24,339 nucleotides of DNA from Cladosporium sp. IMV 00045 (GCA_001931905.2 MSJI02000344.1:1-24339); one strand, 5' to 3'. Positions 1 to 10,134 are shown, numbered from the stretch's first letter. Translations and numbers: made by a program. Notes: generated by a model from the letters alone, not told the origin.

Positions 1-519
1 AATGCAATTGAGGCTCTCAGGCACGAGAAAAAGAAGCGCAAGCGTGGCAAAAAGTTGATGGAGCAATTCAGGGCCGAAGAAGGCTCCGGGGCGATCCTCT
101 TCAGTCCCCATAAAGTGAGAGCGGCTCTCGAACTTCAAGAGCAGAGGGAGCAAGAAAAGGCGCAAGAGAAAGCGGACAAAGAGACCAGAGCTCAAGAGAG
201 AGCCTTGGCGAAGGTTCAGAAGCAGCAAGAGGTTCAGAGAAGGCGTGATGAGAGAGCTATGGGTCGAACTGCTCGCAATGCGGCCGAGGATTTGAAGAAA
301 GCCCAAAGGACTGCGGAAAAAGAGGCAAGAAGGGCTCGAAAACAGGCCGAAGTCGAAGCCAAAGCCTTTAGTAAAGGTCAAAGAAGAACGTCCAAGAAGA
401 AAGAGGCGCCTCCAGAGCCTACTCCCAGCAAGAACACCCCGAAAGCTCGAGGGGCTCCAACACAGCCGAGGTCAAGATCGGGGAGGGTAATTCAGACACC
501 AGCTCGGTTGTTGACTTGA
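1..519 (+). CDS. DDE transposase (pogo/Fot type), C-terminal fragment
   Basis: The frame is open from base 1 to the TGA at 517-519, about 172 residues, so the gene enters from the left of the window and no start is visible. The fragment begins with a basic stretch (EKKKRKRGKK), then AEEGSGAILFSPHKVRAA, then a long charged Glu/Lys/Arg/Gln-rich, probably coiled-coil tail, and ends in a Lys/Pro/Arg-rich segment. A basic 'KRGK...FSP.KV..A' block followed by a charged tail is familiar from the C-termini of fungal pogo/Fot1-like DDE transposases. These nuclear enzymes cut and paste a DNA transposon at TA sites. The catalytic domain is outside the window, so activity cannot be judged. An unrelated coiled-coil protein is the main alternative. 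Confidence 0.6.
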   Translation, partial: NAIEALRHEKKKRKRGKKLMEQFRAEEGSGAILFSPHKVRAALELQEQREQEKAQEKADKETRAQERALAKVQKQQEVQRRRDERAMGRTARNAAEDLKKAQRTAEKEARRARKQAEVEAKAFSKGQRRTSKKKEAPPEPTPSKNTPKARGAPTQPRSRSGRVIQTPARLLT

Positions 520-721
520 TAATTACATATGCTATCGTCAGTACCTTTCCAAGCATCGTGTATCAATTTTGTAGTAATTGCGATTGGTGTGGTCAAGAAA
601 TTGGGAAAATGATACGTTCAGCATGCCATTGGAAACCTGAGCACGCGGTGGGTCTGTGCACACGGTGGGGCAGACTTCTAGGGGAAGGCTTGGGCTGCGA
701 TGCATCGTCCGATGACTCTGA
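520..721. other. Short stretch with no recognisable gene
   Basis: These 200 bases between the transposase stop and the first readable codons of the DUF1765-like pseudogene probably include the 3' untranslated end and right terminal repeat of the transposon. I could not place the repeat because its left partner lies outside the window. Confidence 0.4.
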
Positions 722-2429
722 TCACGCTGCGATGGTGCTCTCACTTTGCGATTAGGCACACCGAAACCTGGCCAGCGTTCCCCAGCACGAGCGCGCCATC
801 GTGCTTTCGTCCCGATACCATCGTCGATCAACTTTCAGCCGTGCATTAGTCTACGAAGCATCTTTGTGCAGAACTTGAGATCGTAAATGGCCTTCGTAGT
901 CGATGCGATGTCGACGCGAAACCCCTCTACTGGCTTGGTTTCGTTCTGTGGGCAAACTTGCGCATACGCATTCATGTTCGTACCTGGAATAGCTGATGTC
1001 TTGGTAAGGCTATGGGATGTGCCTGTCGCAAGTCTAAAAGCGCTTACGGAAGCCGGTATTGGCAAGTTCGAAGACTTGTCAGACGTTTCCGAGAACATTA
1101 CCGAAACCTTCCCACCAGAGCTGCACAGCCTCCGTTTCCATTCTCTGAGAAAGATGGTTCGCACGTTGCAAACTCCACACTTGCCGCCATTGGGTACGAC
1201 CAACGTTGACTGGAGGGGATACTGGTTGGAACGATGGAGCGGTCGGGAGAGCGACTTGTTCTACATTTTCATCAGGTGCTATTATATCCTGGTAGCTGAC
1301 TTCATAGGCGATGGTCTGACAAAGAGAGAACGCATGTGCATTCCCGGCCTGATTTTGATCCACGGTCAAATCTTGACTAATCTCGATTCCATCGTTCGCC
1401 AGGATGCTGGGTTCAACCAAAAACGCACGAGCAGCACGAGTAGAGCAGTCACTATTCCCGCACACGCCTCGAAAACGCTCCTCCAAAGTGGACCGAACGT
1501 CAGAGTTTCGAATACATTTGTGCTTCCTGCCAATGTAACACCAACTGCCGATGCTACACCAAAAATGACCGATCACCGGCTCCTCAAGTCGGCGTGTGAT
1601 CTCATTTATGGATGCGTCCCAGAGCATCAGGGCGCTAGACAGCTCCTTGCGGAATCCTTCAATGATATCCTGCAGGCTACGACGAGAGGGATATCCATTT
1701 TCGAAAAAGCGGCTTGCTACACCTTGCTCGATTTTCTAAAGGAGGCATTGGCTATGTTGGCCCGTTTTGAACACCTCAGTGGCTCTGGCACAGTTCTAAA
1801 CTCGCATTTCTGGTTAGAAATGTGCAGAAGGATGATCGCCAGCGAAAACGTCACGATCGAAATCGGGCTTTACTCTTTCTTGTATACTACCTGGGACACG
1901 GTATTCAGCCACATGGACAGAAAGCTCGATCTGTGCACTAGATTCCTACTGGAGCCGGGGATATTCGAGACCAGATTCAATCACTGGTGCCCAATGGTAA
2001 GGGCTTATTACATGAGGCTGCTATGCTGGCGCGTTGGAAGACATGATGGCGATTTTTGTCTATTAAACCTCTCGATTTATAATACCATGCATGATACTTT
2101 GATGCTGACATGGTCACATTACCTGTGGCTTCGGGAAGATGCTCTGAAAAGACGAGCTCTACAGCCGCCGACGAACCCTTGCAACCCGGCGCCGAGTAGA
2201 GGTCTCTTAATCGTCCGGGCGGATACTCTAATTGATACCGGCAGCTCAGCCCTCTCATTCGCAGGGAGCATCCCTCCAAATCGTTACTTGCACATGGACA
2301 ACCATTGCGTGCCTCTGCCACTGAACCCGGACGACCCTGTTCCCACCGCGCTTACGCCTCTCAAACCAAGCCGTAACCCAGTCCCAACAACACTAACGCC
2401 AACAACTGCAGTGACAACTGCTCCTGATC
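722..2429 (+). pseudogene. DUF1765-like fungal protein, broken by a stop codon and a LINE insertion
   Basis: The frame from ATG 887 is open for over 500 codons of non-transposon sequence. Landmarks are FVPGIADVLVRLW near residue 32, a hydrophobic middle, and WCPMVRAYYMRLLCWRVGR near residue 364. From memory these fit the DUF1765 (UPF0592) family of fungal proteins of unknown function; no search was done. The same frame also reads upstream from 722 (HRAFVPIPSSINF... to ...SIFVQNLRS) and is stopped by TAA at 884-886, directly before ATG 887, which looks like a nonsense mutation of one continuous protein. The family is usually much longer, so the N-terminus is missing. The Pro/Thr-rich tail (PVPTTLTPTTAVTTAPDL) runs straight into the poly(T) at 2430, the 3' end of LINE A on the other strand, so the native C-terminus is lost. 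The frame then continues to 2773 through LINE sequence by chance. Without the stop at 884, an internal start at 887 could still give a fusion protein. Confidence 0.5.
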
Positions 2430-2457
2430 TTTTTTTTTTTTTATTCATACTGCATTC

Positions 2458-2471
2458 AAGCTATATAGCTT
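2458..2471. repeat. 14-bp perfect palindrome at the LINE A 3' end
   Basis: AAGCTATATAGCTT equals its own reverse complement. It lies about 15 bases inside the poly(A) tail of copy A and recurs at 10856-10869 in copy C. In the RNA it could form or dimerise into a hairpin that the reverse transcriptase recognises; that role is inference. Confidence 0.85.
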
Positions 2472-2640
2472 ATGGCACGTCGGCTATCTTCTCGACGATC
2501 TCTATGGCTTCTATGCGTGCTCTCGCCTTGACCTTTTTTCTGTACAATCCTTCTCGCCGTCCCGACTTCACCAAGCCGCCACAGCTTTCGGGCTTTGTGC
2601 CCTCCTATTTTCCTGTCGCTTTCATGCCTCGTTTCTCACC

Positions 2641-3510
2641 TCACCCCCTTCCGTCCTCCAACACCATACCTTCCTCATCTGCACTCCGACCCAAGTGTTC
2701 AATATCCCACGAGTCGTCCTCGTTCGCGTCTCCAGCCAGCTTCTTGCCCACTGCTGTGTCGTCAAGAAACTGAAGGACTTCTACAACAGCCTCGTCTGTA
2801 AACAGTGTTCTCAAATCCACCTGGTTCCGCCTTCCGCTGATCGAGACTTGTTTCGCGCGCAGCTTCCGCAGCATACAGTCGCGTCGCCTTCGCCACTTCC
2901 GGCACTCCAGCAAGAGGTGAGCGACGGTTTGACTGTTTCCGCCGCACCACCAGCATTGCGCATCTTGGACTTTGCCGATCCTTAACAGGTGGGCTCCCGT
3001 AACCGCATGACCAGACTTGAGCTGCAAGTATCGGGCTGCAACAGATTTCCTCGCGTCTTTGATGTGTTTGTTGATTTTGGGTGCTGCCTTCCACTTTTGC
3101 TTGACGGCTTGCTTCACGTACGATAGCGAGGCAGATCGCATTTCTTTGGGCTGCTGCTTTGCCGCGCGTTGTGCCGTGGTGCGTGCTACCTTGTAGCCTT
3201 CTACGTCTTGGCAATTTGAGAGCCACGTCAAGACCACTCGGCCTCCTGCCTCTTCGACACCGTGCGCGTGCCTTTTGATGCCGGTGATTATCGGAAGGAT
3301 CCATTGCTCACTGCTTTCAATGGCGGTCAGTCCTGCCCGCGACTCACTGACAATCTCGGCTCGGTGGTGCTCTGTCCTCGAGAGTATCGGAATGAGGTTC
3401 TTCACACCCATTCCGATGGCGAACAACGCAGCATCGACTGTCGTGATGTGGTTGCCCAGCGATGCCATTTTGGTCTTCCAAGCGTATCGCTCCTTCCATG
3501 CGACCGCCAC
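2641..3510 (-). pseudogene. LINE A ORF2 remnant: RNase H piece and C-terminal zinc knuckle
   Basis: The longest open stretch of copy A, about 289 codons from the first available start. It opens with a shortened RNase H-like segment (TTVDAALFAIGMG), continues with a basic linker, and carries a canonical LINE C-terminal knuckle, C-x2-C-x8-H-x4-C, in the segment CWWCGGNSQTVAHLLLEC. It ends in SWDIEHLGRSADEEG, which recurs almost unchanged in copy C. The complete protein would have nicked target DNA and reverse-transcribed its own mRNA in the nucleus. Here the RT catalytic core is gone, so no enzyme can be made. A second frame downstream (GGHKARKLWRLGEVGTA) suggests the original ORF2 ran on to about the palindrome at 2458-2471. 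Confidence 0.75.
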
Positions 3511-4224
3511 GCCGAAGCTTATATGCTGTGCTCACAAAAAGTGTCAGTTGTTGCTGATGGCCAGGCTGCATCCTTTGCGGCATCTGTGAGTAGCCTTGAG
3601 TCCGGATTACTGGGCTTGCCACAGGCGAGTCCACCTTGCGGGCCAGTTCGAATCCATACTCGGTGTCGTAGCTGACGTGCTTCGCTATCTGCTGTGCAAG
3701 TCTGCTTGCGAGCGATCGGTGCGGTTTTTCTGGTCTCGTCCGGCCGATACTTGATGGCTGGCAAAAGTCAATGCGGTGGATGGTCTCCGTCAGAACTTAA
3801 CGCTCGCGCCGCAAACCTGGTTCGACGATAATGGAGAAGGTCTTTTGCTCTGGGTAGGTATGCTTGCGCCCAGAGGAATATTAGAGGTGTTGATCTCAGC
3901 AGTGCCGTCAGCGCCCTTCCTCGATTGTTCCTCAGTAGTTCTCATTTCCTTAGCCGGTCTTTCTGGCCTCTCCACCAGATTTCTAATTCGTACGTTGCCA
4001 CGGAGGTGACTGAGGCCACCATCACTCTCGTCATCAGGTTGACTGACAAGCCGCCGTTGCTTCGGCTGAGGCTAGCCACCCGCAGCATGTCACCTTTGGC
4101 GCTTGTCATCCTATTCTCAAAGCGCACCTTGAACGACAGCTTCGGGTCGAGCCAAAAGCCTAGCCACTTAATCGCCTCCCGCGTAATCGCGAAAGCGTGC
4201 TTCCTGATGCGGACAGCGTATGAG

Positions 4225-5210
4225 CGGCGAGGCTGGTGGTGTCGCTAGACCTTTGATGGCTTCGTAAGCTGCCTGAAGCTCTCGGAGGATGGCGTTCGTG
4301 GTCGGGTGTGGTGTCGGTTCCTGCTGTATGGTGGTGAGTGTTTCTCCGGCTTCGCAAAGGAAAGCGCGAAGGAGGGATGTTTGGATGAATAACGACGAGC
4401 CGTTCGGCAGGTCTAATGTTCCAAGAAATGTTGCTGCGGTGTCAATGAGCTGTTGGTGATATTCCATTATCCTGGTATAGCTCCCTTACTGATTCATGCG
4501 GGATGTTACTATCTATGGCATCAAGGAGGAAAACCGTTGTTTTCAGCGTCAGCCTCCACCCAGGTGAAAACCTCTTCTTCTATGATGATCAGCCGTTGCC
4601 CTGTTATCAGTGGTTCTGCAGTACAACAAGAAGTTGCTGCATTGAAAGGCTCTGTTCTTCGTGTCTTCTGCAAAGGTTGGATCGGATAAGCTCGCCGACA
4701 AGTGCGCCAAGCCAGTAATGCTGGTGTGAGTATCCAGGTGGGGACGGTGAAATGGAGTCCAAACCACTGCTGCAGCCCCCTTTGCGACAGAAATCCCCAG
4801 GATGGGTGGGAATCTTAGCGCAACTGTATTCCCCAGTGGCTTCCACTTCCCCGCAGCGTGCAAGCTCTCCCCAGCCTCCGTGGCCAATTCAACACGCCAT
4901 CGTCCCGCCACTGGAAATCAGCGGCAACGCAGCCCGGCCGCGGCTTTGAGATCTTGTCATTTCGCAGCATGAGATCATCTAGTCCAAGTACAGTTAAGGG
5001 CCTGGTGAGTACAATGTTCGGGATGCGATAGGTGTAAGGCATGCCATTGCTGATGAAAGACATGAACCTCGACAGGTGTGGCGACGGCAAGTGGTTTCCC
5101 AGCTGCGCCGCAAGTTATGTTGATACCTCATAGTCAGCCTTTGGGTCGGTGGCAACGATTGTGATCGTGCTTGGGCTCGATAAATGAAACCAACTACCAT
5201 ACCCATGTTC
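4225..5210 (-). other. Traces of unidentified decayed coding sequence
   Basis: Several minus-strand stretches read like protein but are split among frames. One at 4815-5090 includes VLTRPLTVLGLDDLMLRNDK and DFQWRDDGVLNWPR. One near 4500-4680 includes QRLIIIEEEVFTWVEADAEN and then, one base out of frame, VFLLDAIDSNIPHESVRELY. One at 4225-4467 begins MEYHQQLIDTAATFLGTLDL and ends at the LINE A boundary. I do not recognise any of them. The last could be the N-terminus of another LINE's ORF1 or part of a host gene cut by LINE A. The stretch as a whole may be one frame-shifted pseudogene read from right to left, or chance. No complete gene is supported. Confidence 0.25.
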
Positions 5211-6282
5211 TCACGCTAGGGCTCGGCAGCGCTCAGCTATCACACGTTCTCAGCATATGCGACGCGAGACATGCGGGTGCTCAGGTTGGTCAGCTATTGC
5301 TGGGTTGAGGTGCAGGTCGTGGGTCCAATCAAACCGTCAGAGTATCTCTTTTGAGCAGCGCTGATGCTGTTGCGACTATCCAGCCCTCTTTTCAACTTAG
5401 CGTACCGACCGAGCCGTGGATAACGGTGAGATGGAGCCAAACGCACATGTCAAGGCCATAATCCTGCGTGGCAGAGAGCATCATTTAAACTTGTTGCTAC
5501 CGCCATAGGTCGTCAGTAGAACTGATCCGACAAGTCATGCCCTCATTCAATTGTCGCTACGATTCTGTCCCCTGCACCGCTCCAGTATATTGCATCTTCC
5601 AGCCTTGGACGTTGGGCAAATAGTCTGATTGGAAACGCACAGGCGCTACACTGAACAGAAGTAAGTGCTTACGAAACAATTACTACAGAGGTCAATCCGG
5701 GCTTGAAGGAAGTTCGAAAGCTCGGGTACAGGCGAAGCAGAAGCGATTGACACGCATACACAAGCAAAGCTCTCTGCCGCCCATGAAGTCCGAGGCCCAC
5801 ACAATTAGAGACTGCTACGAAAGAAAAGATCTCAGCACAGAAGAGTAGCAGTGTGGACACAAGAGTTTTTGGGCCGAGCAACTTTGTTTAGGGGATCCAA
5901 AGGTCGACAGAAGCTCACTATGTTCTCTGGTTCTAACGATGAGCTACTTCGGCGCGTCGAAGCCCTCAGGATCTCGAGGGCAGCCCTGAACCAGCACTAT
6001 TCTACACCAGTGCGGCGCTCGAGTAGCAAGGATTGGGCAGATATGAATTTAACCACGGTGTGGGAAGAGAGGGAAACGGGGGTTTCGAATTTTGGCAAAG
6101 GTGCTGTTGCTCACATGGCATACAAGGATAAGAATGTTTGAAAGCAATTCGAAGCTAAATTGAAAGCCGCAAACAGGGAAACCTCATTTGTCGGAGAAAA
6201 CAGTCGGTCACTGAGAGCCCCCAACAATTTTACGTCGGTCTGTAGCCACTAAGCATGCAGCGCAGCACGTGCATATTCTGCC
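5211..6282. other. About 1.1 kb without a supportable gene
   Basis: Only short open frames with no recognisable motif are present. The longest is a 96-codon plus-strand frame at 5851-6141 with no detectable domain. No convincing tRNA, inverted repeat or tandem array is visible. It may be host intergenic DNA or old, unrecognisable repeat. Confidence 0.4.
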
Positions 6283-7440
6283 TTATCCTAGTTCCCAGAA
6301 TCTCCCTACCTCGTGGCGTCTGCCTCCAAAGGACAGTCCCTTTGCTAGGGTCACGTCCGCCGCCTTCTTGCTTGTCACGGTCAAGACCAGTGTCGACCTC
6401 TTGATACTCCCGCTGTCGAAGCGTTCAGCCAGTGTGTCGCCTTTGATCCAACGCGGCGTGTAAAGCAACCTTTCGCCTGTCATTAGTTCAATCTTCGCTC
6501 TTGCTACTCCCAGTCCGCCTTCGCTCATGTAGCGGTCCAGCGGCGCCATAAACCCGCAGCTTCAGCCACTTTTCCGTCTTTTCCATGTAGGCAACTTCAG
6601 GGTCTAGCTTCTTTACAGCAGCCATCACGGCGGGGGAATAGCTGAGCAGCTCGTCTGCGTATGCATGCTCGCTCATCACGCTTGTCAAGTTGCCCTTACC
6701 TGTGTATGCCATCTGGGTCACTCTCAGCGCCATATGGGCCCTCGAATGAGCAAGGGCTTTGTTCACTTCGAACGTAGTGTCTCCAGGGTCTCAATCATGC
6801 GACTGTACATTTCTGACGAAAAGTACTCGGGGCTGGTCACGCGGTTGTTTTTTTACCCTTTTCTTACCGTTTGTGGCCGTAGTCCATCCACTGCCTGCTC
6901 CAGATTCTGTGATATTGGCCCAGCTGGGCTGCGTCACTTTCGCCGACAGTGGACGTGCTTTTCTGTTGGATGTCTCCGCTGTGCCTCTCGGAAAGGCAGT
7001 GTTTCCTCAAGGGGCGGACTCGCTCCTGTCTCCTGTCTTGGTGCCCGTAACGCTGTCATCACCGTGTTCATGAGCTGCGTGAGGTGCGTTGGCCCCTTCC
7101 TGATCTCTTTCACCTCTGCTCGGAGAGATCGAACGTCTTCCGTGCCAGTGGTGGCGTTAGGCTCCAGGGGTACACGTAGAGCTTTCACAATGGCATCTTT
7201 GATTGCTTGTAGGAGCTCATCGCCGTGCACGCCAAAGGCTGAACCTATGTCTGCCTTCCGCTTCTTTGAGTTCCCTGGTTTTGTGGCGTATGCCTGCTGT
7301 TCCTCCCAACTGCAATCCGCCTCCTCGAATTTCAGGGGTGGAGAACTGAAATTGGCTTCCAATTGGTTCGGAGGCTTTCCCGCACGTTCCAGACCGTCGC
7401 TTCGCACGCTTCGCGCCTTTACGATTGGATATCACAGCAG
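6283..7440 (-). pseudogene. LINE copy E: decayed ORF1 (gag-like) gene
   Basis: Three overlapping minus-strand frames together spell a LINE ORF1 protein, the RNA-binding chaperone that coats the element's mRNA. From 5' to 3' they give a Lys/Arg-rich start (GNSKKRKADIG), a helical segment (EVKEIRKG...LMNTVMTALRAP), a linker (SWANITESG...GWTTATNGKKRVKKQ), RVLFVRNVQ, FEVNKALAHSRAHMALRVTQ, then EKWLKLRVYG, PLDRYMSEGGLGVARAKIEL and GRRHEVGRFWELG. The copy stops just before the expected zinc knuckles. Defects are a TGA in the linker (QSHD-stop-DPGD, one C-to-T step from Arg CGA) and frame changes near 6545 and 6930. It probably belongs to the same family as copies A-C, because the plus-strand fragment at 11906-12473 starts with the knuckles this copy lacks; that link is inference. 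Confidence 0.72.
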
Positions 7441-7927
7441 GGCACCAACAGCTGCCCCCTGCATATTTTCGGTGGGACGATGTGATTCATCTTCGTTTCT
7501 GGGCAATGCAGGAATTAGACGTTGTTAACAATTGACACGCCATTTCGAGGCACTGATCGCGGCAGCTGATCCGATCTCCAGATTCAGAAATGCCACAACT
7601 GTCTTCGTATCCATTCTTGGCAGATGTTTGACGTTGTTGTCAGACATGCTCACCGGCTCACAACAGCCAGACATTATTAGCCATTCCTCACAGCAATAGT
7701 ATAAGCATTCATTGTTGGAGTGGAGGGCGACGGGTCCCATGATAAGTGTGTGTACGTCGCTCTGCTGTTTTGAGGGTGCTGTTTAGACAGATGTGTTTGG
7801 CATCTTGATTTACTGATCCTATCAACCACAAGTTACACAAGCAAATGATTCCAAGACGCTGATACGACTTATTTCATTCCATTTGCCCAAATTAAGATCA
7901 CCTCGTCCTCCGTGCTCTGACTTAGGC
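7441..7927. promoter_or_regulatory. Upstream region of the transcription factor gene
   Basis: Nearly 490 bases between the 5' side of LINE E and the start codon at 7928, with no coding sequence I can support. It must hold the promoter and 5' UTR of the regulator. I see no convincing TATA element or operator-like repeat, so this call rests only on position. Confidence 0.35.
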
Positions 7928-10086
7928 ATGCCGCCTCGGACGTCCGGTTCCTCAATTGGTGTTGAGCCCAAGTCATCGAAGGACGTACCACGGAACAGAG
8001 TGCGTTTGTCGTGCACCAAGTGCCGAGAACGCAAGATAAAGGTATGCTGCCATTTTGAAACGCCATGTTTGACGGTCTAATAGTCGCTGATGTCTGTAAT
8101 TAGTGCGATCGAACAAAGCCCTGCTCGTCGTGCTGTGCCCGTGGCCATCCAAAAGCATGCGAGTTCGAAGCCGATGAGAACGGCGATTTTGGTCCTATCG
8201 CGCAGTCCTATGAGATCCGGGAACTGCGTATCGAAAACCAAAGGCTTAAAGAACGATTGCGAGATTCTCGCACACAATATCCAACTCATGTCCATTACGG
8301 AGATAGGCCGTCCTGCGAACCTCCTATGAGGCCTTCATCGCGCACTGTGGCAGCGAGAAGGCAAAGGTTGAAGTTGATCAGCAGAGATAATCAAGTATAC
8401 TTCGGCTCCCCACGTCTGACACATATCACCACCAAAATGAGGCTTTTGGCTGGTTGAACAGGGTTGTTTGCTAATATTCGTACAGTCATCATATTCACGA
8501 AGCCTGAACCACTCAGTAACACACGCTGTTCCAGGGTCATGGAATGTACTTTGGGCACAGAGTTCGGCGTACCCATTTCCTATTCTACAAATTGGAGACA
8601 ACAGCTCGACTGCCCTGTGCAGCCTACTGCCACATAAAGTAGACATCCTTCAGTGCCTGGACTTGCTGTGTAACTTCTGGCAGCTCTACCCAATGCTGTA
8701 CCTTTCCGATGCAGTGACAAAGGAGGAAGTCGAGAAATTCCTTGATGATCTTGATCGTAATGCTGAGAAGGCGCCCGACATGCTAGGCCTGATATTTGCA
8801 ATGATTGCGATTGGAACGCAGCTCGACCTATTTCCTCGCAGCGGGTATCGGCGGATCACTGGTGCGGTGGAGGAAGACCGCAAGGTCAGCGATTGTTACC
8901 GTAAGGCCTTGCACCAATTTCTTAACCTACGAATACTAGTTCTGATGTCTCCCCTGCAGTCACGGCCAGCATGCAAGCTTTACGAAATGCTTCTTTCATG
9001 AGTCAGCCTACACTCCTCGGCATACAGACATTAATCATCCTTGGGCCTTACCTCTCGAACAGCGGCCGTTTTCTGGATGCTTGGACATTGTTCGGTACAA
9101 CCATTCGGATGGCGTATTGTCTTAATCTGCATCGGGATTCCCGTTTCCTGGAAACTATGCCGTCGCTGCGCGAATGCGCTACGAGGCGGACACTCTGGTG
9201 GTCGATGCTTCACATGGATCAGCAGTACTCAATCACACTGGTTAGGCCGTTGGGCATTTCTGACATTGGTGATTGCCCGCCACCTTTACCTCTGACAACA
9301 AATCGACAGGTAGTGAGACTGGAAGAGGTAGTGAATCATTTTACTGTACTGACGAGGCAGATCTTAAGCAATGACGGCACGTTAAGTATTGCTAAGATCG
9401 ACCACTACACCAATGAGCTGTTATCACTCTGTCTCACTATGCCGGAGGCGTTACAATTCAATGATAGCTGGGCCAACGTGGAGACCACGTTGCTGGACCT
9501 ATCGTTGTACGTCACTTCAGCATGTGCGTATTTTTGGAAGTCATCCAGAACATATTCATGACACATACTTACGTCCACAGCTCTTTTCGCCGACATACAG
9601 TCCCTTATTATACTACTCCACCGCAAATGCGTCGGGAAGTCCTCCATCCACGCATCATGTTCGCCACCACTCGCCATTGACACCGTTGGCGGCACCGTTG
9701 GAGACACCATCGGCCCCGCTGCCCTCACATTCGCACCCGAAAATCCATTGCAGCCTCAGGTCGCCCATGAGAATGCAATCTTGATTACAAGTTGCTTCCA
9801 TGTCCTTCAAGTATTCCTCTTTCTTTGGAATCGCCACCCTACCTCTCTTATCTGCTGGACGCCATGTCGACAAGCCTTGGATGCCGCCATAGTGCTCATT
9901 TCTGACTCGCGGGAAAATGGACGAGAGCAAAAAAAACGGCTTATTGATCAAGTCTATGCCGTGTTTTGCGAATTGCAAATTAAAGGCGTACATAGAGTCG
10001 CCGAATCAGCTGTCTGTCGTATATCCGAGGCTTTAGCGCTATCGTCGTTGAATCTTTGCGAGCATCAAGAATCCGGGACTTCTTAA
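7928..10086 (+). CDS. Zn2Cys6 transcription factor with fungal-specific MHR domain, five exons
   Basis: Exons are 7928-8041, 8104-8394, 8486-8900, 8960-9523 and 9581-10086, 1890 nt or 629 aa plus stop, with every junction in phase. The introns of 62, 91, 59 and 57 nt start GTATGC, GTATAC, GTAAGG and GTGCGT and end TTAG, CAG, CAG and CAG; intron 2 has a clear CTAAT branch site. ATG 7928 is the first ATG in frame with the cluster. Cysteines at 29, 32, 39, 45, 48 and 57 form C-x2-C-x6-C-x5-C-x2-C-x8-C, with intron 1 inside the cluster just before the third cysteine. A short coiled coil follows (EIRELRIENQRLKERL). The fungal-specific (MHR) domain spans roughly 275-400, with GRFLDAWTLFGTTIRMAYCL and RRTLWWSMLHMDQQYSI. 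Such proteins bind CGG-type DNA sites in the nucleus, usually as dimers; the target genes are unknown. Exon 2/intron 2 is the least certain part. Confidence 0.85.
8042..8103 (+). other. Intron 1 of the transcription factor gene
   Basis: GTATGC...TTAG, 62 nt. Removing it joins ...CRERKIK to CDRTKPCSSC and completes the Zn2Cys6 pattern, which is strong support for both splice sites. Confidence 0.9.
8395..8485 (+). other. Intron 2 of the transcription factor gene (tentative)
   Basis: GTATAC...GCTAATATTCGTACAG, 91 nt, with a canonical branch site about 14 nt before the acceptor. It joins two frames without a stop. The sequence inside also reads as protein-like in another frame (PTSDTYHHQNEAFGWLNR), which leaves some doubt. 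Confidence 0.6.
8901..8959 (+). other. Intron 3 of the transcription factor gene
   Basis: GTAAGG...CCCCTGCAG, 59 nt. Removal restores SDCYLTASMQALRNASFM, which fits the conserved start of the MHR domain. Confidence 0.85.
9524..9580 (+). other. Intron 4 of the transcription factor gene
   Basis: GTGCGT...GTCCACAG, 57 nt. It removes the in-frame stop after ...KSSRTYS and gives VTSASLFADIQSLIILLHRK. A 41-nt alternative from the GT at 9540 changes the frame and is rejected. Confidence 0.75.
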
Positions 10087-10134
10087 GTCTTTTGGACTCT
10101 CCAGTACAGTGGCAAGCTGACGCCTGATAGTGCT

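Larger units (their letters stand above)
2430..4222 (-). mobile_element. LINE copy A (Tad/I-like), 5'-truncated and decayed
   Basis: Minus-strand non-LTR retrotransposon ending in a 13-base poly(A) tail, seen as T at 2430-2442. Read 5' to 3' it begins inside the reverse transcriptase (KWLGFWLDPKLSFKV, then EIWWRGQKDRL near 3950-4190), continues through remnants shared with copy B (RLAQQIAKHVSYDTEYGFEL near 3650-3720), an RNase H remnant, a C-terminal zinc knuckle and a 3' UTR. Endonuclease, ORF1 and most of RT are absent, as expected after incomplete target-primed reverse transcription. The 5' boundary near 4222 is where similarity to copy B stops. The last bases before the tail match copy C exactly. 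I see no clear target-site duplication. Confidence 0.8.

Noticed and set aside
537..546. CAGTACC near the left transposase as the same terminal repeat as at 23961
   Set aside because: Only seven bases match, and the orientation is wrong for the right end of a plus-strand element.
2424..2430. TCCTGAT at 2424-2430 and 4202-4208 as a target-site duplication of LINE A
   Set aside because: The right-hand copy lies inside sequence homologous to LINE B, so it belongs to the element and is not its flank.
2430..2773. C-terminal extension of the DUF1765-like frame
   Set aside because: It translates the poly(T) and the antisense of LINE A's 3' UTR; not original protein.
5310..5335. tRNA B-box-like GGGTCCAATCAAACC, possible tRNA or SINE
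   Set aside because: No matching A box at the right distance and no cloverleaf could be drawn.
6665..7528. Plus-strand frame of 287 codons
   Set aside because: Antisense shadow of the LINE E ORF1 remnant, which reads as a recognisable ORF1 protein on the minus strand.
9540..9580. Alternative 41-nt intron in the transcription factor gene
   Set aside because: Too short for this gene and it breaks the reading frame; the 57-nt intron at 9524-9580 keeps it.
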